IMG/VR virus record: IMGVR_UViG_3300043398_000518
Span: 1 to 34,463 of that record
Origin: a virus
Strand: one strand, 5' to 3'
Length of the DNA stretch: 34,463 nucleotides
Shown here: in pieces, positions 15,101 to 21,204 of the stretch
Numbering within the stretch: the stretch's first letter is position 1
How the letters are laid out: each line of letters starts with the position of its first letter
The notes under the pieces: model-generated
The model's database searches: none
Seen by the model: the letters and a program-made list of their open reading frames with translations, nothing else
Told to the model about the DNA's origin: nothing
Program-made: the position numbers and the translations under genes

Positions 15101-15129
15101 ATTGTGATTGCTTAACCCGATTCTGTCAA
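15101..15129 (-). promoter_or_regulatory. Promoter for the replication operon
   Basis: On the minus strand a perfect TTGACA (15129-15124) and CACAAT (15106-15101) are separated by 17 bases. It would start about 65 bases upstream of the initiator ATG. The -35 box is the loop of an inverted repeat (arms 15115-15123 and 15130-15138, one G-T pair), which could be an operator. Confidence 0.65.
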
Positions 15130-15138
15130 GAGTCGGGT
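15115..15138. promoter_or_regulatory. Inverted repeat around the -35 box of the replication promoter
   Basis: Arms ACCCGATTC and GAGTCGGGT flank TGTCAA. Eight of nine positions pair perfectly and one by G-T. Placement over the -35 element suggests a repressor or activator site; as RNA it could also be a hairpin. Confidence 0.4.
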
Positions 15139-15148
15139 CCTTTATATG

Positions 15149-15315
15149 CTCACGGCCGTGCGTGGGTGCAAACTAGGCAACCTCCGGGAAGCTTACACGG
15201 TATTTCGGTGTCGAGAGTGTCGATCGGCATGTCTGAGATCTGCGCGGAAACGCGTGGACAGGTCCTGCATGGGACGAGACACATGGATTGCGGTCATTAT
15301 GGCCGCAATTTTTTT
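15149..15315 (+). ncRNA. Candidate small RNA between the divergent genes
   Basis: About 165 bases without a convincing ORF, ending in a canonical terminator 32 bases before the next gene. A possible -10 (TATATG, 15143-15148) lies just upstream, though its -35 is poor. The segment contains local hairpins, one of which is GCGCG-GAAA-CGCGT at 15242-15255, a GNRA-type tetraloop, and another is GTCC-TGCATG-GGAC. It also starts with the perfect palindrome CACGGCCGTG (15151-15160). Short terminator-ended RNAs in this position resemble OOP/sar-like phage regulators; this is inferred, not recognised by homology. It accounts for most of the 317-base gap 15030-15346. Confidence 0.45.
15287..15315 (+). 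terminator. Rho-independent terminator upstream of the 99-aa gene
   Basis: Stem ATTGCGGTC / GGCCGCAAT (9 bp, one G-U), loop ATTAT, then a run of seven T. It would end plus-strand transcripts that begin in the gap and therefore defines either a small RNA or a leader attenuator. Confidence 0.85.
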
Positions 15316-15346
15316 ACCTTGAAAACCAATTAAAAAATTTAATTAC

Positions 15347-15646
15347 ATGCCCGATGTAAACGAAGAAGAAATCCGATCGTTTTTACTGCGTTTTGGCAAA
15401 GAGAACGTGTATGGATTTATTGCGCTTTGTGCCGAATTGGCCAACATCTGGTGCACAGATGAAGATATTGAAAACTCCATCGAAGATGTGATTGGAGAGC
15501 GAATCGATCCGGTTCGATTCTTAAGAACGGCGTGGATATTTTCTGAAATGGCACACCTATATGAACCGCTTTTTCGGCGTGTGCGGCAAGAATTTCCCCT
15601 CCTGTATATGCGTCTACGCGATCAACTTAATCGCCACGAATCTTAG
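15347..15646 (+). CDS. Hypothetical acidic helical protein
   Basis: A 99-aa protein with an acidic N-terminal half (MPDVNEEEIRSFLLRFGKEN) and a basic/aromatic C-terminal helix. No ribosome binding site is visible before the ATG; the upstream 30 bases are AT-rich, so translation may be leaderless or the true start differs. The last 20 bases overlap the convergent repressor gene. No domain recognised; position next to the repressor suggests a regulatory role. Confidence 0.6.
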   Translation: MPDVNEEEIRSFLLRFGKENVYGFIALCAELANIWCTDEDIENSIEDVIGERIDPVRFLRTAWIFSEMAHLYEPLFRRVRQEFPLLYMRLRDQLNRHES

Positions 15647-15920
15647 ATTCCCACTCAAGTAACTCCTGAGGTACATCCAATGGCACCGGTTGCGCAGGTG
15701 GAGGAGCCGATGGCGCACGTTTGATGTGCTGTGATGCCATGATCAGATCTTCAATGGTCACTTCATTGCGTGTAAATAAAATTATTTTATACGCTGTTTC
15801 TAACCGCGGCGATGACGTCCCGTCAATGATAGAATGTAAACTCGCCCTGCTCACACCTAATCGTCGAGCCACCGAACTGATCGAATAGCCCTGTTTTCTG
15901 ATCCATTCTCCAAAGTACAT
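15627..15920 (-). CDS. XRE/Cro-C1-type repressor
   Basis: A 97-aa DNA-binding protein. The HTH is at about residues 11-44 (SISSVARRLGVSRASLHSII then DGTSSPRLETAYKI), the standard five-helix XRE fold start, followed by a Pro/Ala-rich linker and an acidic tail. The ATG at 15920 has AGAGGTG upstream; longer in-frame starts extend into the promoter region and are rejected. It diverges from the early operon starting at 16036 and likely represses it. No C-terminal protease (LexA/C1) domain is present, so it is Cro-like in size. Confidence 0.82.
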   Translation of the reverse strand: MYFGEWIRKQGYSISSVARRLGVSRASLHSIIDGTSSPRLETAYKIILFTRNEVTIEDLIMASQHIKRAPSAPPPAQPVPLDVPQELLEWESKIRGD

Positions 15921-15975
15921 GTTCACCTCTTTTCGTGTTTGCATGGAGAAAATACCACACCTGACGATTTTGATG

Positions 15976-16004
15976 TTGTACGGAATTCCGACGCATGTTA
16001 GTAT
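15976..16004 (+). promoter_or_regulatory. Early promoter with palindromic operator
   Basis: TTGTAC (15976-15981) and TAGTAT (15999-16004) are spaced by 17 bases, with an extended TG before the -10. The perfect 10-bp palindrome CGGAATTCCG (15981-15990) lies in the spacer, the natural place for repressor binding. A related GTTCGGAAT element occurs downstream near 16050. It drives the recombination genes and is adjacent to the repressor gene. Confidence 0.6.
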
Positions 16005-16035
16005 TACGCCATGAGAGGGGGATGACGGAGTATAT

Positions 16036-16170
16036 ATGACGACATATTGTTCGGAATACATGTTGTGGCAAGAACCATATGAGTCATGGGATTATGACCT
16101 CGCAACACGTCTGGAGGCCATAGAAGAACGAAATGATTGGTTCGATCAGAACTCGGATCAACCCCAATAA
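16036..16170 (+). CDS. Small early gene (44 aa)
   Basis: A 44-aa acidic protein starting MTTYCSEYMLWQEPYE. The ATG has GGAG five bases upstream and the stop TAA lies 11 bases before the ERF start. It is the first gene of the early operon. Acidic, aromatic and very short; possibly an inhibitor or DNA mimic, but no family recognised. Confidence 0.65.
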   Translation: MTTYCSEYMLWQEPYESWDYDLATRLEAIEERNDWFDQNSDQPQ

Positions 16171-16181
16171 AGGAGATCACA

Positions 16182-16802
16182 ATGTTTCAATCATCAGAGC
16201 AAATCAACGAACTGGCAGCCGCACTTAGCAAAGCGCAATCGGAAGCCAAGTCAGCAGCAAAATCAGCAAGCAATCCTCATTTCCGCAGCAATTATGCGCC
16301 CTTACATGAGTACATGGAGGTCGTTGCGACGTGTTTTTGCAAACATGGATTGAGTGTCATCCACATGCCACATACGGTTGATGGTCGATTGATGCTGCAC
16401 TCTCGGATCTTGCATTCCTCTGGACAATGGATGGGGTGCACTTTGCCAGTTGCCGTGGATGAAAAGCGTACGGGAGCACAAGCGATCGGATCTGCATTGA
16501 CATACATGAAACGTTACGCGTTGGGATGTTTAACGGGCATTGCGGACGCCAATGAAGATGATGACGGTGAGGCGGCTTCTTGTCATGAGGTGCAAGTGAA
16601 AGTCGAATCCAAAAATAACAGCTCACCGATAAGTCCGATTTCAGATGCACAGGTAAATTTGCTGCGGAAAAAGATCCAGAATGAAGACAAGATCATGCGC
16701 TCCCTTGAGAAGCGGTTCGGATCGTTGGAGTCCATACCACGCAATGAATTCCAAATCATCCTCAGACAAGTAGAAAACCATTTCGCAACGGCAGGAGCAT
16801 AA
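16182..16802 (+). CDS. erf: ERF-family single-strand annealing protein
   Basis: This 206-aa recombinase anneals complementary single strands and acts with the exonuclease encoded next. The family pattern is clear: a start helix with AAALSKAQSEAKSAAK, SNPHFRSNYAPLHEYM, then HGLSVIHMP, the strand RILHSSGQWMGCTLPV and the conserved AIGSALTYMKRYALGCLTGI followed by an acidic DDDGE. The C-terminal 70 residues are a variable helical tail. The start at 16182 has AAAGGAG upstream; the longer reading start at 16137 is rejected. It is followed one base after its stop by the exonuclease gene. Confidence 0.93.
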   Translation: MFQSSEQINELAAALSKAQSEAKSAAKSASNPHFRSNYAPLHEYMEVVATCFCKHGLSVIHMPHTVDGRLMLHSRILHSSGQWMGCTLPVAVDEKRTGAQAIGSALTYMKRYALGCLTGIADANEDDDGEAASCHEVQVKVESKNNSSPISPISDAQVNLLRKKIQNEDKIMRSLEKRFGSLESIPRNEFQIILRQVENHFATAGA

Positions 16803-16803
16803 A

Positions 16804-17658
16804 ATGACATGCAAACTCATCAGTATCCCACAAGATACACCAGAATGGCATGAATTCCGGTCAACACGTATTGGAGCCAGCGATGCCCCCGTTATCATGG
16901 GGGTGTCGCCATGGAAAACGCCTTACCAGCTTTGGGAAGAGAAAATGGGATTTTCCGAGCCGATGCGAATGAATCCGGCCATGGCGATGGGAAAAAAGAT
17001 GGAGCCGAAGTTACTCGCCCATGTCTCCGAAATGCTCAATGTACCAATTGTCCCACAGGTGCTCCAGCATGCGAATTTTGATTGGGCCATTGCTTCCATG
17101 GACGGTTATAACCACGATGAAAGAATTGGCGTAGAGATCAAGCTCGCAAACCTCGAAGATCATCGGGAAATTTGCGACGAACGGGTCCCCAAGAAATATT
17201 ACCCACAGCTCCAGCATCAGATGTTCGTTTCCGGATTACCGTTCATGTATTACTACAGCTATCACCGAGAAGGTCCCATGATGATTCGTGTGACTCGCGA
17301 TGATGAATATATCTCTCAGATGGTCGAAAAAGAAATGGAGTTCATGAATTGCTTGCTCGCTGAAACGCCTCCGAAAGAGGTTGCAATGGGCAATGATGAG
17401 ATGGATTCGCTTATGAATTTATCCCAGGAGTTGTGCGATGTTTGGGAGAAAAAGAAGGAGATCGAATCGCGAGAAGAAGCTCTTATCGAAGCGATCAAAG
17501 CATTCCAAAAGCCCTTCGCATACAAGGGAGTAAAGATATACGAAAAAACTGTGCGCGGAAGGATCCAATACGATCGCATTGAAGCCCTCAAAGATATGGA
17601 TTTGGAGGTATATCGCGGACCGACAACTACGTCTTGGACGGTATGTCGGGGCAAATAA
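16804..17658 (+). CDS. YqaJ-type viral recombination exonuclease
   Basis: This 284-aa protein is a 5'-3' exonuclease of the PD-(D/E)XK superfamily, analogous to lambda Exo, which makes single strands for the ERF protein. Seen: PEWHEFRSTRIGASDAPVIM with GVSPWKTPYQLWEEK (family start), ASMDGY near residue 98, the core GVEIK near 110 with the catalytic E/K, and PKKYYPQLQHQMFVSG near 129-144. The C-terminus is a charged helix plus a small tail. The ATG is one base after the ERF stop, so the two are co-translated. Confidence 0.92.
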   Translation: MTCKLISIPQDTPEWHEFRSTRIGASDAPVIMGVSPWKTPYQLWEEKMGFSEPMRMNPAMAMGKKMEPKLLAHVSEMLNVPIVPQVLQHANFDWAIASMDGYNHDERIGVEIKLANLEDHREICDERVPKKYYPQLQHQMFVSGLPFMYYYSYHREGPMMIRVTRDDEYISQMVEKEMEFMNCLLAETPPKEVAMGNDEMDSLMNLSQELCDVWEKKKEIESREEALIEAIKAFQKPFAYKGVKIYEKTVRGRIQYDRIEALKDMDLEVYRGPTTTSWTVCRGK

Positions 17659-17700
17659 AATGCACGGGGGAACAGACCTCCATGATCCCTCCCCCATGCA
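17653..17700 (-). terminator. Minus-strand terminator
   Basis: Stem TGCACGGGGG (17661-17670) with CCCCCATGCA (17691-17700), one mismatch, loop of 20 bases. On the minus strand the stem is followed by TTTTATTT. It would end the transcript of the two small membrane genes at 18062-17786, directly abutting the exonuclease gene on the other strand. Confidence 0.65.
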
Positions 17701-17785
17701 CCGAACCAAAAAACTAAGATAAAAACGCAACTCGAGACCACCAACAACTCCCCTTGCAGGTCATTGCTGGTGCACCATCATCTTC

Positions 17786-17968
17786 TCATCTAGAGTGGTT
17801 TTTATCAACCAAATTTTTTATTTCCGTCAATCTTGCATGACAATTGTCTACTCCTCGCAAGATGATATTCACGTTCCTGGTCGTGTCTGACTGATATTCT
17901 TCCCACCTTCGCATGTGATAGTGCAAGAAGAACAAATTCAGTAAAAACGTCAACGTAAGCGTAATCAT
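17786..17968 (-). CDS. Small membrane protein (60 aa)
   Basis: MITLTLTFLLNLFFLHYHM forms an N-terminal TM helix followed by a charged helical tail with a single Cys. The ATG has AGGAGGGG four bases upstream and the gene follows the 28-aa membrane peptide by seven bases. The topology fits an inner-membrane spanin or a holin partner; not proven. Confidence 0.65.
   Translation of the reverse strand: MITLTLTFLLNLFFLHYHMRRWEEYQSDTTRNVNIILRGVDNCHARLTEIKNLVDKNHSR
17796..17819 (+). terminator. Possible weak plus-strand terminator for the recombination operon
   Basis: TGGTT-TTTATC-AACCA followed by AATTTTTTA on the plus strand, about 140 bases after the exonuclease stop. The stem is only 5 bp and lies inside the opposite-strand 60-aa gene, so its use is uncertain. 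Confidence 0.3.
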
Positions 17969-17975
17969 ACCCCTC

Positions 17976-18062
17976 CTATTCGGAAGATTTGAATCCCAAC
18001 ACCAACAGCAACACCATCCCTAGCAATGATCCTAGAATGGCACAAGCTAGCAATACGGTCAT
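17976..18062 (-). CDS. 28-aa membrane peptide
   Basis: MTVLLACAILGSLLGMVLLL then VLGFKSSE: one hydrophobic helix with a short polar tail. AAGGAGGG lies six bases before the ATG at 18062, and the stop overlaps the ribosome binding site of the next gene. Same type as the 29-aa peptide at 9403-9492 but without clear sequence similarity. Candidate pinholin/antiholin. Confidence 0.65.
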   Translation of the reverse strand: MTVLLACAILGSLLGMVLLLVLGFKSSE

Positions 18063-18152
18063 ATGCAACCCTCCTTGTTAAAAAACAAATTACTACCTTA
18101 AAATGAGAGCGGGAGTGATTTTTTACAACCTGTATCGGATGGGAGGGAGGAG

Positions 18153-18419
18153 ATGGAGTCAGAAAAACCTGAAGATGTACCACAAAAGTTCGTCAATTTA
18201 TGCAAAAGATATGCTCACGGATATGCCCACGCGGATGTTCAGATGCTATGTGTATTGGCTCCCGCAGTATGTTCCGGCCGAGAAGTGCATATCGGGGGAA
18301 TTATGTGGTCAGGAGCTACCGAAGAAGAGGTCCGAGATGTTGCACGTATGATCCGATGCAAGCAATTTTCGGATGCAGATACTCGGAAAATGCCGTTCCC
18401 TTTGGTAAAAGAAAAATAA
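18153..18419 (+). CDS. Hypothetical protein
   Basis: An 88-aa soluble protein starting MESEKPEDVPQKFVNLCKRY. The ribosome binding site GGGAGGGAGGAG is very strong. Alternative frames in the same region (from 18103 and 18200) lack good sites. No domain recognised. It is transcribed away from the two small membrane genes, whose divergent start region is 18063-18152. Confidence 0.65.
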   Translation: MESEKPEDVPQKFVNLCKRYAHGYAHADVQMLCVLAPAVCSGREVHIGGIMWSGATEEEVRDVARMIRCKQFSDADTRKMPFPLVKEK

Positions 18420-18610
18420 AATCCTAACAATCTGTTTTTTAAATCTTTACACGATCGAGCTATTTTTGAAGATCGTGCGAAAATGCTTGCGTGAGTTTTG
18501 TCGTCGTGTTATGTTTCCATCAATCCGAGCTGTGCATGCGATTAGGCGCAGAGCACAAGTCGGTTTGAAAAAACGCCCCGATTAGGCGGGGCGCAAGAGA
18601 GGTAACAAAT
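18420..18610. other. Noncoding leader region before the F-box cassette
   Basis: 191 bases without a supported gene. They hold a 7-bp inverted repeat (CACGATC / GATCGTG, about 18451-18478), two copies of GATTAGGCG (about 18540 and 18580) and the GC-rich terminator-like hairpin at 18574-18593. No consensus promoter is evident, although the cassette probably starts here. Confidence 0.5.
18568..18593 (-). terminator. GC-rich hairpin, terminator for minus-strand transcription
   Basis: Stem CGCCCCG (18574-18580) with CGGGGCG (18587-18593), loop ATTAGG. On the minus strand it is followed by T6. No minus-strand gene ends here, so it would block antisense transcription out of the cassette, or it may act as a 5' UTR hairpin of the plus-strand operon. 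Confidence 0.7.
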
Positions 18611-19348
18611 ATGGCATCTCCGTTAAGAGCCAACGATATCGATCCAGATATCACCGTAAGGTCATTATCGTCAACACCCCTTGGCGAATCAAGCCCATCT
18701 CCATCGGGCGCTGCGCCAACTCCAGGAAGAACTCCAGGTTCAAATAGAATGCCATCGGGGCATAATGTTCGCCGCATGACTCCAGCAGCCGCAGCAGCAA
18801 TGCGTGCACGCAACGAGCGAGAAGTGCAAAATGTTCTCAATCGATTTGCGGCCGCAATCAACCTCGTGAATAATCCACGAGCAAGAAATGATTTGCAAAC
18901 GACAGCAGACGAAGCGGATGCGGTGATGATTTCGTTGATGGATCAGATTGCCGCGTTACACACACAAAATGCACAACTACAGCAGCAAGTCGACGACAAC
19001 GAAAGGCATGAACAGCAAGTCAATGAAGCGGAGAGGAATGCCGAAAATCATGGAGTCGCCGTAGACGCATTGGTATTAGCGCACCGAAACGCACAACGTA
19101 ATCGGTATCAGCGCGTTCACCCCAATTGGGTTCCTGGGCAAGATGCACGCGCAGATTGGGAAGCAGGCGGCCGAGAAGGTCCAGCGCCAGAAGTGCGTCC
19201 ATTAAGCTTGATGGATCGGATCCGCATGTATTGGAATCGATTCGTAAATTGCATGCGAGAAATGACGCCTTTCATAGCTCCAACGATCCAAATTCTGTTG
19301 TCTCTTGCAAATTTGAGCGTTGGTATTGCACGTTTGGCTATGATGTGA
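18611..19348 (+). CDS. Coiled-coil protein with Ser/Pro-rich N-terminus and hydrophobic C-terminus (possible effector)
   Basis: A 245-aa protein with three parts: a disordered Ser/Pro/Gly/Thr-rich N-terminus (residues 1-58, MASPLRANDIDP... SPSPSGAAPTPGRTPG), a long charged coiled-coil region (about 62-165, with Gln-rich LHTQNAQLQQQVDDNE), and a C-terminal amphipathic plus hydrophobic segment (about 200-245, ending MTPFIAPTIQILLSLANL...). The N-terminus resembles that of the 143-aa protein (MASPMGANPN...). Unstructured Ser-rich starts are typical of type III secreted effectors, and a hydrophobic end would allow membrane attachment. No known family; a structural role in lysis is an alternative. 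The ribosome binding site is GAGAGG. Confidence 0.75.
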   Translation: MASPLRANDIDPDITVRSLSSTPLGESSPSPSGAAPTPGRTPGSNRMPSGHNVRRMTPAAAAAMRARNEREVQNVLNRFAAAINLVNNPRARNDLQTTADEADAVMISLMDQIAALHTQNAQLQQQVDDNERHEQQVNEAERNAENHGVAVDALVLAHRNAQRNRYQRVHPNWVPGQDARADWEAGGREGPAPEVRPLSLMDRIRMYWNRFVNCMREMTPFIAPTIQILLSLANLSVGIARLAMM

Positions 19349-19355
19349 GGTGCAT

Positions 19356-19925
19356 ATGACATCAGCATTAACCAGATTTGCCAACTTTTTTCGCTCTAAT
19401 GCACCAGAATCCACCTCGATGATGGACACCCGGCGTGCGGGATCCGAATCGATGTTTTGTCAATTACCTACAGAGTTAATCATAGAAATATTTGATTATC
19501 TCAGCGACAAAGATATCCGAACAATCTTGATGATTTCAAAGGATGTCAATGTTCGAATTAATTTGGTAATGGAACCACGAATTCGAATGGTGATTTACAA
19601 TATTTTTCGTGAATCGGGACTTTTTGCGCCTCAACCAAATTTGCCATTGCGTGTCATGAAAGACAATGCACGGATGGCGTTGAATGTGCTTAACCAGCGA
19701 AAAATTGAAACCCAAGAACGCGCCAAAGCCGATGCATGTGTTGCAGCCAGAAGGCATGCATTACGCGATCGGCCCTTGGCGACAGAACTGAGCAATATTG
19801 CCAGTACAGGTGTTTTTATTATTGGAAATACCGTTCCACTGGTGATCAATTGCATTTCAGATGAAACTATACGAACTTCATTTGATTCGCACGCGAATGC
19901 TTTTGCTTCATTAAATAATTATTAA
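19356..19925 (+). CDS. F-box protein, candidate eukaryote-directed effector
   Basis: A 189-aa protein. Residues 35-75 form a clear F-box: CQLPTELIIEIFDYLSDKDI then RTILMISKDVN, with the canonical Leu-Pro-x-Glu-Leu, Ile-Phe-x-Tyr-Leu and Lys-Asp-Ile signature and the following helix. F-boxes bind Skp1 of SCF ubiquitin ligases in eukaryotes; in bacteria they occur in secreted effectors of intracellular species. The N-terminus (1-34) is Ser/Thr/Arg-rich and probably disordered; the C-terminal part (about 85-189) is helical with a hydrophobic stretch (TGVFIIGNTVPLVINCI) and no recognisable substrate-binding repeats. The ATG at 19356 has GAGG five bases upstream, overlapping the end of the preceding gene. 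Confidence 0.82.
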   Translation: MTSALTRFANFFRSNAPESTSMMDTRRAGSESMFCQLPTELIIEIFDYLSDKDIRTILMISKDVNVRINLVMEPRIRMVIYNIFRESGLFAPQPNLPLRVMKDNARMALNVLNQRKIETQERAKADACVAARRHALRDRPLATELSNIASTGVFIIGNTVPLVINCISDETIRTSFDSHANAFASLNNY

Positions 19926-19971
19926 ACCATTTCCCCAATGTCTTCGGGCGTTGGGGATACTTGAGGTGTAT

Positions 19972-20403
19972 ATGGCAAGCCCAATGGGAGCCAATCCCAA
20001 TATTTTACCATTTCCAGAAACTACTGTAGGAAATTCGCCAAGTAGTTCGCCCAGTGGTTCGCCGAACGGCTCTCCAGGTCGGAATCCGAGACGTGGAGAT
20101 TTGAACTCGAGGCCCATCGAAGTGCTCGATCTTCCGGACATAACGTCGGAAGATATGCTTATACTTCAACGCAATGTTGGAGAAAGTCATCGGGAAAATA
20201 TCGAAAGGTATCAGGAGATAGTGTCAAAACAGGAAACTATAATCCAAAAATTAATGGATGCTTTAAGTGATTCCACCGGCGCTTACAAGGGTCTTTGTCG
20301 AGAAGCGGATCGGTATAAATTTTGGATGATTGTTGCTTCGGTGGTTGCGGTGATTGCTGTAGCTGCTTTGATTGTGTGCGTTTGTTTATTAATTCTTTTA
20401 TAG
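19972..20403 (+). CDS. Tail-anchored protein with Ser/Pro-rich N-terminus (paralogue A)
   Basis: A 143-aa protein: disordered N-terminus (1-50, MASPMGANPN with SPSSSPSGSPNGSPG), helix (about 57-115), and a C-terminal TM helix (117-143, FWMIVASVVAVIAVAALIVC...) with no lumenal tail. Residues 57-102 match the next gene at 34 of 46 positions. A C-terminal anchor with no downstream residues is the form of tail-anchored membrane proteins. The start at 19972 has GAGG upstream; the longer TTG start is rejected. Confidence 0.75.
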   Translation: MASPMGANPNILPFPETTVGNSPSSSPSGSPNGSPGRNPRRGDLNSRPIEVLDLPDITSEDMLILQRNVGESHRENIERYQEIVSKQETIIQKLMDALSDSTGAYKGLCREADRYKFWMIVASVVAVIAVAALIVCVCLLILL

Positions 20404-20415
20404 AGGAGTCCAGTT

Positions 20416-20706
20416 ATGACATTTCCAGCAGGTTACCAAGATATCACAACGGAAGATATCATCATTCTCCAAAGAAATGTTGGAGAAAAACACAACGAAA
20501 ACATTGAAAGATACCAATCCGTGGTAAGTAAAAACGAGGAGACGATCAAAAAATTAATGGATATATTAAGTGACTCGACAGAATCTCTTAAGAAAGAGAA
20601 GGGCGAACGAGATTCGTATCGTAATCGATATTATGTTTCGTTGGCTTCGTCGGTGTGTTTGGCAGTCGCGTTGGGAGTTCTCTTCATCACATCTGAATGT
20701 AAATAA
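20416..20706 (+). CDS. Tail-anchored protein (paralogue B)
   Basis: A 96-aa protein, the tandem partner of the preceding gene without the Ser/Pro-rich leader. It shares ILQRNVGE, NIERYQ and KKLMD..LSDST with paralogue A (34 of 46 positions by hand count) and ends in a TM helix (about 73-92) plus a four-residue tail. It follows paralogue A by 12 bases; GGAG precedes the ATG. The pair arose by duplication; the helical part may oligomerise the two. Confidence 0.75.
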   Translation: MTFPAGYQDITTEDIIILQRNVGEKHNENIERYQSVVSKNEETIKKLMDILSDSTESLKKEKGERDSYRNRYYVSLASSVCLAVALGVLFITSECK

Positions 20707-20741
20707 GTTGTTTAGGAGGGGATTATATCAAGGAGCAATAT

Positions 20742-20921
20742 ATGTCGAATCCATTAATCGTATCCAGTACTCAGTTTCAAACGAACGCACAGCTATGTGA
20801 GAACAATTCCATTCTCTCAAAAGAAAATGAGGGGTTGAAAAATCAGCTGCTCGTGTATAAAATATGCTCGATCGTTACAACGGTACTGTTGTTAGCGTTA
20901 CTAATACTTCTTTTAGTGTGA
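20742..20921 (+). CDS. Small tail-anchored coil protein (59 aa)
   Basis: A 59-aa protein: polar start MSNPLIVSSTQFQTNAQ, a short coil (NNSILSKENEGLKNQLLVYK) and a terminal TM helix (about 39-59, very Leu-rich). AAGGAG lies six bases upstream of the ATG. Same architecture as the two preceding paralogues in a shorter form. Below the usual ORF length cut-off. Confidence 0.72.
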   Translation: MSNPLIVSSTQFQTNAQLCENNSILSKENEGLKNQLLVYKICSIVTTVLLLALLILLLV

Positions 20922-21021
20922 GATAATCGTCTTGTCGGAAAACAGGCGACGTAAAATTAACTTTAAAATCTTTGAACTTTGGATACTCGACTACCAACGC
21001 GATTTAGTTTCACGGAGAATA

Positions 21022-21201
21022 ATGCAACAACCCGAGGAACACGGACATGTCCATTCAAATTTGATGAAAAAAAGGTTTGATATTCAGGTTGATAATACAG
21101 CTTTGCAACCGGTAATTCGAGAATTGATGAAAATAAAAATTTTACTTGCAACCATTTCGGGAGCGGTCGTGGGATGGATGATTTACCATATAATTTTTTA
21201 A
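21022..21201 (+). CDS. Small tail-anchored protein (59 aa)
   Basis: MQQPEEHGHVHSNLMKKRFD, an amphipathic middle and a C-terminal TM helix (about 40-59, LLATISGAVVGWMIYHIIF). The ATG at 21022 is preferred, with GGAGA upstream; the TTG-started extension to 20932 has no site and a sequence unlike a conserved protein. Could be a holin-like or anchor protein. Confidence 0.65.
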   Translation: MQQPEEHGHVHSNLMKKRFDIQVDNTALQPVIRELMKIKILLATISGAVVGWMIYHIIF

Positions 21202-21204
21202 GAG

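Noticed and set aside
17980-18000. tRNA-like T-loop (TTTGAATCCC)
   Set aside because: No acceptor or anticodon stem can be drawn around it, and it lies in the 28-aa peptide gene.
18103-18427. Alternative plus-strand ORFs at 18103 and 18200
   Set aside because: They lack good ribosome binding sites, whereas the frame at 18153 has GGGAGGGAGGAG.
20932-21021. TTG-started N-terminal extension of the gene at 21022
   Set aside because: No ribosome binding site; the ATG at 21022 has GGAGA at correct distance.
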